DNA of 21,445 nucleotides, taken from Condylostoma magnum. Taxonomy: Eukaryota; Ciliophora; Heterotrichea; Heterotrichida; Condylostomatidae. Both the position numbers and the translations under genes were made by a program. Each line of letters begins with the position of its first letter. The stretch's first letter is position 1. The notes beneath the pieces were generated by a model that ran no database searches, was not told the DNA's origin, and was given only the letters and a program-made list of their open reading frames with translations. The DNA lies in assembly GCA_920105805.1 (NCBI GenBank), contig CAKKTI010000213.1, forward strand, positions 5,866-27,310, read 5' to 3'. Below, piece after piece: positions 1-13,368 of this stretch.

Positions 1-584
<584 letters not shown>

Positions 585-652
585 TGATTTTATGGTTAAA
601 TATTGTTATTTATGATAAACAACTACAAAGTTTTATACAGACTTAAATAAAT

Positions 653-1825
653 ATGGCTTAACTAGGGGAAACAGTGAATAATAATTATCTGATTACAAGA
701 AAAATAGGCCATGGAGCATTCGGAGAAGTTTTTATAGCAAAAGATTTAGCAAAAGATATTAATGTAGCAATGAAAGTAGAACGATCTACAGTAAAAGTTT
801 AATAATTGTTTAATGAGGCAAGAGTTATTAGATCTTTAAAACGAAGAGACGGATTTCCAGTGGCTCATTGATACGGAGCCTGATAAGGTGATAATATACT
901 AGTAATGTCTTTATTAGGAAAATCTATAGATAGTTTACTCAGAAGAAACAAAGGGAAATTCAGTATTAAAACAGTTGTTTTAATAGCGATCTAAATGATA
1001 AACAGAATTGAGGCTTTACATAATAAAAACTATATACACAGAGATATTAAACCGGAGAACTTCTTAGTAGGATTAAAAAACACAACTGATATCTATCTTA
1101 TTGACTTCGGTCTTAGTAAACTTTATAGAGATCCTTAGAATTTAACCCATTTTCCTTATAAGGATAGAAGAAGCTTAGTGGGTACTGTAAGATACTCCTC
1201 GTTAAATGCTCATTTGGGAATTGAAATGAGCAGAAGGGATGACTTAGAAAGTATAGGATATCTTCTAGTTTATCTGTTTAAGGGCACTTTACCATGAATA
1301 GGGCAAGGATCTCCAAATGAGCCTATTTAATAAAGAAATAAAAAAATTCACAATTTAAAGCAAAACACGTGTTTAATGGATCTGTGTGACGAAATGCCTC
1401 CTTAATTCTAGGATTTTATTGCCTATTCCAGAAGTTTAGGGTTTGATGAAGATCCTAATTATGAAAGGCTAAGAAATCTGATGAGAGAAGTATCAGAATT
1501 AATGATGTTTCAATTTGATAAAAAGTTTGATTGAAATACTACTAAGGAGTGCTTTTCTCCTACTATAAATAATAGAAGAAGCGTGTAAGGAAGATTAGAC
1601 GGAGATTCAAGTGTTTATTCTAAATTTGATTAAAGTAATGCATCTAAGAATGGAAGAAGTGCTGCTAGATCATCTAGAAGAAATCGCAGGAGAAGGAGAA
1701 AACATAATTCAATTAGAAGATCAACAGAGATTGTTACTTCTGTATATCCTGAGTTTAAAGATAGAGAAAAAATAAACTAAATTTTGTGGAAGATAAAAAA
1801 TAAGGAAACATTGGATAATTGATAA
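653..1825 (+). CDS. Casein kinase 1-like Ser/Thr protein kinase
   Basis: Protein kinase of the CK1 family, about 390 aa. The glycine loop GHGAFGEV is at residues 19-26, the ATP-binding Lys at 41 (VAMKVE), the catalytic loop HRDIKPEN at 129-136 and DFG at 151-153 within [10 protein letters not shown]. The CK1-specific stretch [20 protein letters not shown] follows, then [18 protein letters not shown]. The tail is rich in Ser and Arg, with a basic run near residues 340-360, as is common in CK1 enzymes. Four of its five Trp codons are TGA, including the conserved Trp of the LPW motif, which is strong evidence that TGA is Trp here. Gln is mostly TAA or TAG. The end is ambiguous: TGA (1820-1822) is directly followed by TAA (1823-1825), and a TAG lies at 1838. 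I end at the TAA. No intron is needed. Confidence 0.9.
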
Positions 1826-2005
1826 AATTTTGTTAGATAGATTGCTTTATATTTAACCTTTTTGTTTAAAATGATCGATAGAATATTGTTGAAGGCTTAC
1901 TGTATAATGGATTTAAGCTCAAATTATCATTTTTAATTACTTATCTCAAATGATACCATTAATTTTTTATTTTCTAATATTACAACACAATACTATAATA
2001 ATAAA

Positions 2006-3436
2006 ATGGACTAGAAAGTAAGTTTAGATCAAGCCCTAGAGCAAGTAGGAGGGGGAGGCACATATCAGCAAAGATTTCTAATACTTGCATTTCCGTTAAC
2101 TATAACCTCTACAGTTTTTATACTTACAATTGCTTTTTTCCTTGAACCCCCAGACTGTGATTGTGATAACTGCATTTTTGATGAAGACGAGCGCCATAAT
2201 ATCGCATACGATTTTGAATTGGTATGTGAAAATTAGTATAAATCAGCAATCATAGAAACGTGCTACTTTTTAGGTATTATGGTGGGTGCTTAGCTTCAAG
2301 GATAATTTAATAATATACTAGGCAGAAAATTATCAGCAATTATTTTTGATTTCTTAGGTTCTCTATCACTATTCTTTCTAGGAATAAGTGTTAATGCAGA
2401 AATGATGTCATTTTTTGCATTTTGTTAGGGTATCAGCACTATGGGGCTATTTGGCTCAGTTTTTCTAATACTAAATGAAATGGTTGGTGTATCACAAAAA
2501 GATAAGTTCAACTGTATCTTATTTTGCTTTTGGCCTATTACTGCGATGTTATTAGCTCTAATTATTTATTATTCAGATAACTGGAGACTATTGTGGATTA
2601 GTTTAGCAATTATTCAGCTTATCTCTACTGTTATACTATTCTTTAAGCTTTTGGAATCTCCCAGATATTTGATTATGTATAGAAATGATTTTATTTAAGC
2701 TAAAGATATTCTACGGTAGATATCCGTTATAAATAAAACTTACTATGTAATTGATGAGTTAGTAGGAGAGTAGGATGATGTACAATAGGAACAAAAAGAA
2801 TCTATATGCAAGAAAATATTTTCTATATGTGAAAGAAAGGATAACAAAAAGACTATAATTATCTGCTTGGCCTTATGAACGGTTGTTTCCTTCTCTTATT
2901 ATGTAGTTTTGCTCGGAATACCTGGATTTGCTGGAAATCCTTATTTTAACTCTGCGATTTTTGCATTTGTTGAACTTATAGCTGATATCTCGGCTTCTTT
3001 TGTGATTAATAAGTTTGGAAGAAAGTGTGGAATCTTTTATAATTTAATCATAGGGGCATCTGCTTGTATTGCTTCAGAGTTTTTTCAAATCTTAATTTGC
3101 TAAGATTGTGATTATGGATTATACTTTATCATATTATGCTTAGCAATCACAAGATTTAGCATATCCTCTATATTTTTAATGATTTATGTGTATACTATTG
3201 AGTTATTCTCCACCAAGTTTAGAAGTATTGCTTTAGGCTACTGTACTTCAATATCTAGAATAGGAAACTTACTCTGTCCTACTTTTCTATTTATTTGTGA
3301 AGAGTTTGATATCTCTCCTATTTTCATAGTAGGAATTCTAATGGCAGGGATAAGTTGAACAGTTTAATTATTAGAAGAAACATAGGGAAAACCATTGAAA
3401 GAAGATGATGAAAGAGAAGTTAGTGTTGAATCATAA
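2006..3436 (+). CDS. Major facilitator transporter, SLC22 (organic ion)-like
   Basis: Multi-pass membrane transporter of about 476 aa. The N-terminus LDQALEQVGGGGTYQQR leads into a first membrane helix, and a Cys- and Asp-rich outer loop ends in the SLC22-type FELVCENQ. Next come helices with GRK (loop 2-3), a central loop after LLESPRYL (the ESPRWL-like motif of organic cation/anion transporters), a second half with NKFGRKCG and the late motif ELFSTKFRS. The short cytoplasmic tail EETQGKPLKEDDE resembles the E-T-x-GKPL end of the family. The substrate cannot be read from sequence. Trp is TGG or TGA and Gln often TAA/TAG. I place the stop at tandem TAA-TAG (3434-3439); further in-frame TAA is at 3449 and TGA at 3596, so the tail could be longer. 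Confidence 0.82.
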
Positions 3437-3692
3437 TAGAGTTTTAACTAAATACATGTTTTATTTAACTTAAATCTGAGTGATAAAAATGACTAATTAA
3501 TACAGCCTAATAATCTTATCTTGAAAGGCTTACTATAACTAGTAAAGTGCATCTTTTCTCAAGTTAACATATTCAAATGCCTATAAACCCATCTATGATA
3601 CATACTAACTCTAAAAGCTACTATAGCAAAATGCATTAAATCTTTCAAACTAAAAATACAACAAAACCAAATTTAACATTTAAAATCTAAAA

Positions 3693-5429
<1,737 letters not shown>

Positions 5430-5523
5430 GTAAGAAACCTAGAATTGCTCTTCTAACATCTTTCCAAATTCTATTATTAAATACTCTTGTTATATTTCTC
5501 TTCAGTTATATAATAAAATATAA

Positions 5524-6645
5524 TTAAATGCAAATATCATTTAATATGATAGATAATCCTGATAAAATTATTCTGTGTATTTCACTATCACAAGATAAGA
5601 AACAGGTTAATAAAATTGCATCTTCTGGTAGAGTTTATACTTTATATGAATGAAGTTCTACACTGATAGAATAAAAGCTGAAAATACTTCTTCATTTAAT
5701 TTTTTCCTATTCAAAAATATGACCTACTATTTAATTTCCTAAACAAATACTAAAGAATTCAATATTTGGATAATAATTGTATATAGTTTTAACAAATTCT
5801 TATAGATTTCTTATTAAAGCTGTACTAAGCATTGTAATTAGTGAAACCTTTTATTATTATTGATTTATTGGCTTTTATCTTCAATATATATGGAAATTAT
5901 ATATTCTCGTTCAGAAATAAGGAGTTTAGAGCTGATCTTTAAATTGTATTATTGCTTTCAGCATATAAATTTGTGGAAATGTTTATATTGTTGTGAAATA
6001 TTAAACTGACTGGCTTTATTGTAGTGCTGTAAATATTTTCACATCTAATTCGTAGTTTTCATATTGATAAATTCATATTCTGGCATTAGGATTAAAATTT
6101 ATTTCTATTATAATAAGAAACCGTGAATTGAAGTATAATGAATAGCTTGTTATAAATTATCATCCATCAATTTCTATCTTTGTATATTAGTATATTAATT
6201 TGACCTAAGTTCTGAAGTGCTTTTTCATATGTCTAATATCTGATTTATCATCTATAAAAGTTTAATTCTATTCAACCTTATCAATATAGCATAGTTTTAT
6301 AAAAACGTAATCAATGGGGAATAAATGAATATATTTTGATTACAGTACTTTTATTTGAATTGATGGTAATTAAGGTTGTATTTTTTACTTTCACTATAGA
6401 GCTTATCTATAATTACTTTAAAATACTCTTTCTTTATTATACAACTCTAAAATCGAATTGCAAGTATATAACTATATAAGTTATCAAATGTTTGGAGGCT
6501 AATTATCTTTATAAATAATACCAATTCCGTCATTTTTAAACTCAAAGGCTATTAATGCATCTTTATTGTTAAAATTTAATGTGAATTAAAACATAGAAGT
6601 AATGTCAAACTCAGATTCCAATCCATATTCTAATAAACTAATCAT
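5524..6645 (-). CDS. Unrecognised minus-strand coding region, structure unresolved
   Basis: I do not recognise this protein. Three blocks look coding on the minus strand. An N-terminal block from ATG 6645 reads MISLLEYGLESEFDITSM, followed by NNKDALIAFEFKNDGIG. A middle block around 6000-6450 is best in another frame, with FKVIIDKLYSESKKYNLNYH. A C-terminal block at 5524-5720, back in the first frame, contains ELHSYKVQTLPEDAILLTCF then SCDSEIHRIILSGL and ends at TAA 5524-5526. The frame changes suggest very short introns, but no 16-nt GT-AG intron restores one frame. One or more GT-AG units of 15 nt exist here without shifting the frame. It may also be the 3' half of the zinc-knuckle gene upstream, whose frame slips into this one near 6849. 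Treat the coordinates as the extent of likely coding sequence, not as an exact gene. Confidence 0.35.
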
Positions 6646-6844
6646 ATCTCAATGCCATTAAATTATATGCTGTCATATTATAATATCAAGTATTAAAACT
6701 GTCTTCTAGTATATTCTATAAATATTCTCTGCATAAATAACCTAGTAATCCTATATTTAATATAAATGTAATTTTTAACTTATTTAAATGTTACAGAATA
6801 TAAAGAAACCAGAATTTATACTAAATTAATTTAACTCAATAGCG

Positions 6845-7219
6845 TTATCCCCTCTCGCAATACAAATGACCTTTCTTATGGCATATTATACAAATAACCT
6901 AGCTAAAATCTTAAATTTCATCTTAATTCAACATACAATTAGATGCATTATGTCTATCTGTTACTTTGCAGATCTAACAAAGATCCCGCTTATCTACTCT
7001 CTATTTTGAGCAATTAAGCTTGACATGTCCGAGAGAATAGCATCTCTTGCATAAGTTATGAGGACACTATGAAATTGAATTATGCTTTTAAAGGCAATTC
7101 ATGCATTTACCTCTCAACTGTTTCATAGATTTACCTCTTTTGGGCTTGTATTTATTTGTTTGAATTGATGCGTACTTCTTTATTCTGGGATCTCTGTCAT
7201 ACGTTGATTAAAATTTCAT
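6845..7219 (-). CDS. Zinc-knuckle (CCHC-type) protein, AIR/ZCCHC-like
   Basis: Small basic protein with closely spaced Cys/His clusters, read with TAA/TAG as Gln. After an Arg/Lys-rich start (MKFQSTYDRDPRIKKY) come CMNCLQKHNSISQC, CKRCYSLGHVKLNC (a good CX2CX3GHX4C knuckle), CQICKVTDRHNASNC and CIICHKKGHLYC. Four linked knuckles of this spacing occur in AIR1/AIR2 and ZCCHC7 of the TRAMP RNA-surveillance complex and in plant zinc-knuckle proteins with a GHLxC last unit, so nucleic acid binding is likely; the exact partner is inference. The start at 7219 follows an A-rich leader. I end it at TAA 6845-6847, 124 aa, straight after the last knuckle. Alternatively the gene continues: at a run of four G (minus strand, 6849-6852) a one-base shift joins a frame that stays coding-like downstream. 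It may also have exons upstream of 7219. Confidence 0.6.
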
Positions 7220-8093
7220 TTTTATTATAAAATTAGCAGCGTTCTGGTGAGATTGCGATTTAAATCAAATTATAAGCTTGATTAGGGTAATTCTACTTAT
7301 CTATTTGATGACGATGTAAAATTTACTATTTTATGGATTTATATAATATCGAAACACTGATAGGCCTGAAATTATTGTATATAATACAGACTTTAAAGAT
7401 TTAAGGGCTGATAATTAGATGATTATAAATTTACAGTAAGGAAATTTTGTTTAAATTGATAAAAAATTGTTATTCAAAGTATAAAAGATGAAATAATATT
7501 AGCTAAATAACTGCGTAGTATCTAAACGCATTATTTGTACTCTGAAATACTAGATTTAAAGATAAACGTTTATCAAATGCTTAATACGATAAATATAAGA
7601 GAGAATCTTGAAATATATTTAAATCAGAAATTGCTCCAGTTGAAATGTTATAAGTTTTAGTATCATACCATAAATATTGGCGACAACAGTAATATTTAGC
7701 TTTAATCCTTTAAAGAGTTTTCGTCTTTTAAGATTATTGGTTAGATTTATTTTATCATTTGAAATAGATCTGCAAATTATATAGTGTAAAGATATGAATT
7801 GTTGCAAATACACAAATTTGTTTTAAATCATATTTGAATCCTTTATAGAGTTAGCAAGTAGTTTTTTCCTTTTAGACCCCAATAAATTAGTTACTAATAT
7901 TACCATTAAAATGTGAATTTGATATACATTATGATAAAATAGCTATAATATTATAACAAAGCAACTTAACAATCATTATAACTTTTAGATAAAATATACA
8001 AATTACAAATAAATCCTATTAACAACATTTATACTCCTTACAATAACTCACAGCCTTTAATTTCAGAAAAACACAATTTTAATAAACCCAAAA
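7220..8093. other. Stretch between divergent genes, possible minus-strand exons
   Basis: About 870 bp between the zinc-knuckle start and the reductase start. No domain is recognisable. On the minus strand, a frame around 7520-7720 reads as plausible protein (for example YDTKTYNISTGAISDLNIF) and another around 7300-7510 follows it. A 17-nt GT-AG unit lies where the first would join the second (near 7515) and another near 7295-7311 where it would join the zinc-knuckle frame. These could be upstream exons of the zinc-knuckle gene or chance. The roughly 100 bp next to the reductase ATG are very AT-rich and probably hold its promoter and leader. Confidence 0.3.
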
Positions 8094-10496
8094 ATGGAGG
8101 GAATTCCTCGGTATGTTATAAAACGCGATGGTAACTAAGAAGAAATCGACCCCGTGAAAATAAAATTCCGTCTAGAAAAGCTAGTCGAAGGATTAAACTA
8201 AGAATACATAGATCTTGACGTAGTAGTAGATAAGGTCAGCAAAGGAATATACAATATGGTTCCAACATCCCAACTAGACAACCTTGCAGCAGAGACCTGT
8301 GCGTATATGAACATAGTACATCCCGATTACAGTAAGCTAGCAGCCCGTATAGCAATATCGAACCTCCACAAGGAAACAAAATCTAACTTTTTTGAGGTTG
8401 TATCTGACTTATACAATCTAAAAGACAGTCTAGGGGATCCAGCTCCTCTGATTTCATAAGAAACTTTTGAGACTATATCATAACATAAAGAAAGACTAGA
8501 GGAAGTAATTGACTATAACAGGGACTTCTCATACGACTTTTTCGGCTTTAAGACTCTAGAGCGTAGCTACTTGCTTAAAATTGGCGGGAGAATTGTTGAA
8601 CGTCCTCAGTAAATGCTTATGAGAGTGAGTGTAGGTATTCATGGCTCTGATATTGAGCAAGCTATAGTGACGTACAACCTTATGTCTGAGAAATGGTTTA
8701 CACATGCCACACCAACACTTTTTAATTCTGGAACACCTATGAATTAGATGTCTTCTTGTTTTTTGTTAATGATGCAGGATGACTCTATAGATGGTATATA
8801 TGATACTCTTAAGTAATGTGCATTGATTAGTAAAACTGCAGGTGGAATTGGCCTAGCAGTACACAATATACGGTCAGTAGGAAGCTATATAAGAGGTACT
8901 AATGGCAATTCTAATGGGTTAGTTCCCATGCTTAGAGTTTTCAATGATACTGCCAGGTATGTGGACTAGGGGGGTGGGAAGCGTAAGGGGTCATTTGCTA
9001 TATATCTAGAGCCTTGGCATGCTGATATTTTTGAGTTTCTATTGCTGAAACGAAACCATGGAAAAGAAGAGTAAAGAGCAAGAGATTTGTTCTATGGGCT
9101 TTGGGTGCCTGATTTATTCATGCAAAGAGTAGAAAAAGATGAAAATTGGACATTGTTTTGTCCAAATGAAGCCAGAGGGTTATATGAGGTATATGGAGAA
9201 GAGTTTGAAGAGTTGTATATTAGGTACGAGTAGTCTGGAATTGGAAGGAGAGTTGTAAGAGCTTAGTAGTTATGGTCGGCTATTGTTGACAGTCAAATTG
9301 AAACTGGGACACCTTATTTGCTGTATAAGGACACTGCTAATAAGTATTCAAACTAAAAGAACCTTGGAACTATTAAAAGTAGTAATCTCTGTACTGAAAT
9401 TATGGAGTACACTTCAAAGGATGAAATAGCAGTCTGCAATCTAGCCAGTATAGCTCTCCCAAAATTCGTAGTAGACCGCTCTTACTTCGACTTTGACAAA
9501 CTTGTAGAGGTAACAAAACAGATAACTTACAACCTTAATAAAGTAATAGACCGCAACTATTACCCTCTCCCTGAATGTGAAACATCTAACCTACGTCACA
9601 GGCCAATAGGTATAGGAATCTAAGGCCTAGCAGACGCTCTATTCTTACTCCGTCATCCATACGGCAGTCAGGAAGCAATAAAACTGAACAAAGACATAGC
9701 AGAGTGTATCTACTTTGCCGCTCTGACCGCTTCTAATGAGCTTGCTTAACTAGAAGGGCCTTATTAAAGCTACCAAGGCTCCCCCATATCAGAAGGAAAG
9801 TTCTAATTTGATCTAAGAGGCATAGCACCTTCTGATAACTGGGACTGGGAAGGCTTACGTGCAAAGGTACTACAGTATGGAGTAAGAAACTCTTTACTCA
9901 TAGCTCCTATGCCAACTGCCTCTACTTCCCAAATCCTAGGAAACAATGAAAGCTTTGAGCCTTATACTTCTAACATTTACACTCGAAGAGTACTGGCTGG
10001 GGAGTTTGTGTGTTTAAATCCTCATTTAGTAAAAGATCTAATAGAACAGTCGCTTTGGACTAATGATGTAAAGAACAAAATTATCCATAATAACGGGTCA
10101 GTGCAGGGAATACAAGAAATACCAGAATGGCTGCAATCTCTGTATAAAACTGTATGGGAAATTCCTTAAAAGGTCTTAGTGGACATGGCTATAGACAGAG
10201 CTCCTTATATTGACCAGAGTTAAAGCTTGAACGTTTATATTTCTAATCCCAACTTCGGCAGAATTACATCCCTGCACTTCTACTGCTGGAAAAACGGGCT
10301 TAAAACAGGAATGTACTATTTAAGGTCAAGGCCAGCAGCCGATGCAATACAATTCACAGTGGATGTGGAGAAATTGTTTAATTCAACCGGATTCAATACT
10401 AAATCCGCGTCAGCGTTTGCAAATGCCGAGCTGTTAGTCTCAGAAACGACAGTAGAAGAGGACGGCTTGGAAATGTGTATTTCATGCAGTGGATGA
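8094..10496 (+). CDS. RNR1: Ribonucleoside-diphosphate reductase, large subunit
   Basis: Class I ribonucleotide reductase alpha subunit, 800 aa, the usual eukaryotic length (human RRM1 is 792). It reduces ribonucleoside diphosphates to deoxy forms for DNA synthesis, with a small radical-bearing subunit not in this window. The N-terminal ATP-cone starts [17 protein letters not shown]. Active-site parts are Cys222 (NQMSSCF), Asn431-Cys433-Glu435 (NLCTE), Cys448 (VCNLAS), the radical-transfer pair Tyr741-Tyr742 (GMYYLR) and the C-terminal redox pair Cys795/Cys798 (CISCSG). About 19 Gln codons are TAA or TAG. All Trp codons are TGG and the only in-frame TGA (10494-10496) follows CISCSG exactly where homologues end, so it is taken as the stop; if it were Trp, TAA at 10506 would end the protein four residues later. 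No intron. GC is higher than in the neighbours. Confidence 0.97.
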
Positions 10497-10564
10497 TTAA
10501 CTAGCTAAAATTAAAATGTTATATAAGTCTACCAAAACATGTGAATAACTTAATTAACAACTTA

Positions 10565-11239
<675 letters not shown>

Positions 11240-11262
11240 TTATTAGAGGTTGTAATCTGATT

Positions 11263-11619
11263 ATGAGCATGGCAAGAGAAATGAACAGTATGCAACATAC
11301 TTCAGCTTTTTATTATAGAAATTAGTGCATTTTTATTATTTACAGTGTTTGAGGATGGTGTTGTGAGAAATATATTATTGTTAAAGGATTATTACTGTAT
11401 ATAAGTATGCCAAATTGGAAAATAATAAAAGCATTGTAGACTCTTCTGATATAAAGAATTAGAATAAAATTAATTGAATCAGAGAGAATTCGGTATGGTT
11501 CTGAATTAGATTAAGGAAATATAAAGAACATTTCTTTTCAAATAACTACAACAGGTAAATAGAGGTTATAAACAATTCATTATATTGATAAAGAACCTTC
11601 TGATACTTATTATTTTTAA
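11263..11619 (+). CDS. Small hypothetical protein
   Basis: Weakly supported reading frame of about 118 aa with no recognised domain. It starts at ATG 11263 and ends at tandem TAA-TAA (11617-11622). The second half, from an internal ATG at 11407, looks most protein-like: a basic amphipathic stretch MPNWKIIKALQTLLIQRIRI, then charged and polar residues ending EPSDTYYF. The true start may be 11407 (70 aa). It lies on the opposite strand between the Rab2-like gene and the transporter at 11670-13085, so it would be transcribed away from the first and towards the second. It may be chance, because every frame is open in this code; the remainder of 11192-11669 shows nothing else. Confidence 0.35.
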
Positions 11620-11669
11620 TAATTAATTTGTGTAGTTTAATCTACTAATGTTACAATTTCTTTATTCTA

Positions 11670-13085
11670 TTAACATACATTACTACTCTTTAAATATACT
11701 GTCTGCTCATTATTTATAACTACAACTCAATCATTTTTACTAACTAATAACTGTGAACTTTCTCTAACTAATCTTTTTTCGATACTTTTACTAATTCCTT
11801 TGTAAACTATGATAAAATTGATAGCAAGTAAAAATCCAGAAATAAAAAATGCTAAATAATAGTTGAATGGCCAAAATAACGTTAATGTTGTACTTCACCC
11901 ATAAATAGAACTTAGAGTCACAGCTCCAAAACCTCTGAAAAGCCCAGCCATTGACTAAGAAAAGCCAACAGCTGCTCCCTAAACTTCTATAAAAACAGAA
12001 TTTCCTATAGCCATTGATATGATAGTTGTGCTTACAGTTGCAAAAGGTCTAATTATAGATACTAAAACAATATAAAAGATCAAAGAAGTTCATTAATCCA
12101 TCTAATTTGCTAATGGAATTAATAGAACTGATGGAATTGATATCAAAATACAGAATATAATTGTGTTCTTTATACCTAATTTCTCTTTAAGAAGGCTTTG
12201 AAGAGTTAACTGCTTAAAAATTACTTAAATTATTATATTAAATACACCTGATACAAAAAATGTGATACTTATCATTGATTCATTTTACCATCCTAGTCCT
12301 CCGTTCTATTTTTATGTCAATGCAAATAAAGTTAAAGTTGTGTTAATTCCAATCTAAATAAATCCAATCAATGCATAAACTATAACGGAAGCTACATAAT
12401 TTGGCTATTTTCAGTATTTTACTTCATTATCTTATTCACTGCTAATTGTAATTGATGATCTTTTCCCTACAATAACTCATATAATAGAGCAAGTAAGAGT
12501 AAGTATTCCTAGAAGAATGGTAGGCACGCAATAAGGATATGTTTCTATAATAGTATCTTGGAAAAAGTCAAGCTTTAAATGCAAATTTGATAAACATCCC
12601 GCTATCAAGGGTCCTAGCATATCCCCAAAAGCTGCCCCAAATCCTAAATATTTAAACATTATATGAACATTACTATCATCTGTTACATCCATACAATAAG
12701 GCTTAACTACAGATAGATTTCCTTGCATAAATCCCATCAAAATTCTTACAAATAAAATACTCAAAAAGCTTGAACAAAAACCTATGATGGAAAAGCCTAC
12801 TCAAATTAGCAACATTGAAATAGACATTACGTGTTTTCTTTGATATTTATCACTTAGATGCCCTCTGTTTAAATATTACAAAGTAATTGAGCCGAGAAAA
12901 ACTGATACACGATTGGTGAACTCTAATATTCCGGTAAGATAGGAAATCTAGTCATCTGTGCTTTAAGGGTAAAAGTCTTTCAAGATATAAGGTATTAGGA
13001 CATACATGCTATTGGGGATTACAGATATCGATGTTAGAGAAAGCCAAACTAAAATTTTCTAAGATGATTGAATATTTTTCTCCAT
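11670..13085 (-). CDS. Major facilitator transporter, ZIFL/tetracycline-exporter type
   Basis: Multi-pass transporter of about 471 aa. The sequence around residues 35-110 has the loop 2-3 signature (RGHLSDKYQRKHV) and then FVRILMGFMQGNLSVVKPYC, which matches the R-x-L-x-G-x-x-N-G region of zinc-induced-facilitator-like and MFSD14-type proteins. The block GFGAAFGDMLGPLIAGCLSN equals the G-x-x-x-GPxxGG helix 5 motif of drug/proton antiporters. FFQDTIIETYPYCVPTIL also resembles the ZIFL sequence before helix 6. Five of eight Trp are TGA. Two starts are possible in frame, 13106 and 13085; I use the second, nearer the conserved part. A TGA at 11727 could end it 19 codons earlier; I chose tandem TAA-TAG (11667-11672). 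Substrate unknown. Confidence 0.85.
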
Positions 13086-13368
13086 ATATAATGTTGTTTA
13101 TTTCATTATGTGAATAAAGGATTATAATCTAGCTTTGTTTGAGTTAGCCAATTAGTACTGTAGCCATAATAAGCTATTGTTAGTAGTTAAGTTTTGAAAT
13201 AATGAAGAATAGTATGAATAAGTTACAACTTATAGCTTAATCTATTTTACCATATTTAGACAATTATATGAGAAATATAAAAATCTCCCTAGATAAAAAC
13301 AATAACTTACCATCATTTCCATGAAATTACACATATCAATCTAAACTATTAGACTACCTTGGAGTAAA

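Noticed and set aside
6850-7111. Zinc knuckles as the nucleocapsid part of a retroelement
   Set aside because: Four linked knuckles of AIR/ZCCHC spacing, no protease, reverse transcriptase or terminal repeats seen nearby.
7619-7813. Open minus-strand frame starting MYLQQFISLHY
   Set aside because: Low-complexity hydrophobic sequence without motif; a neighbouring frame looks better and every frame is open in this code.
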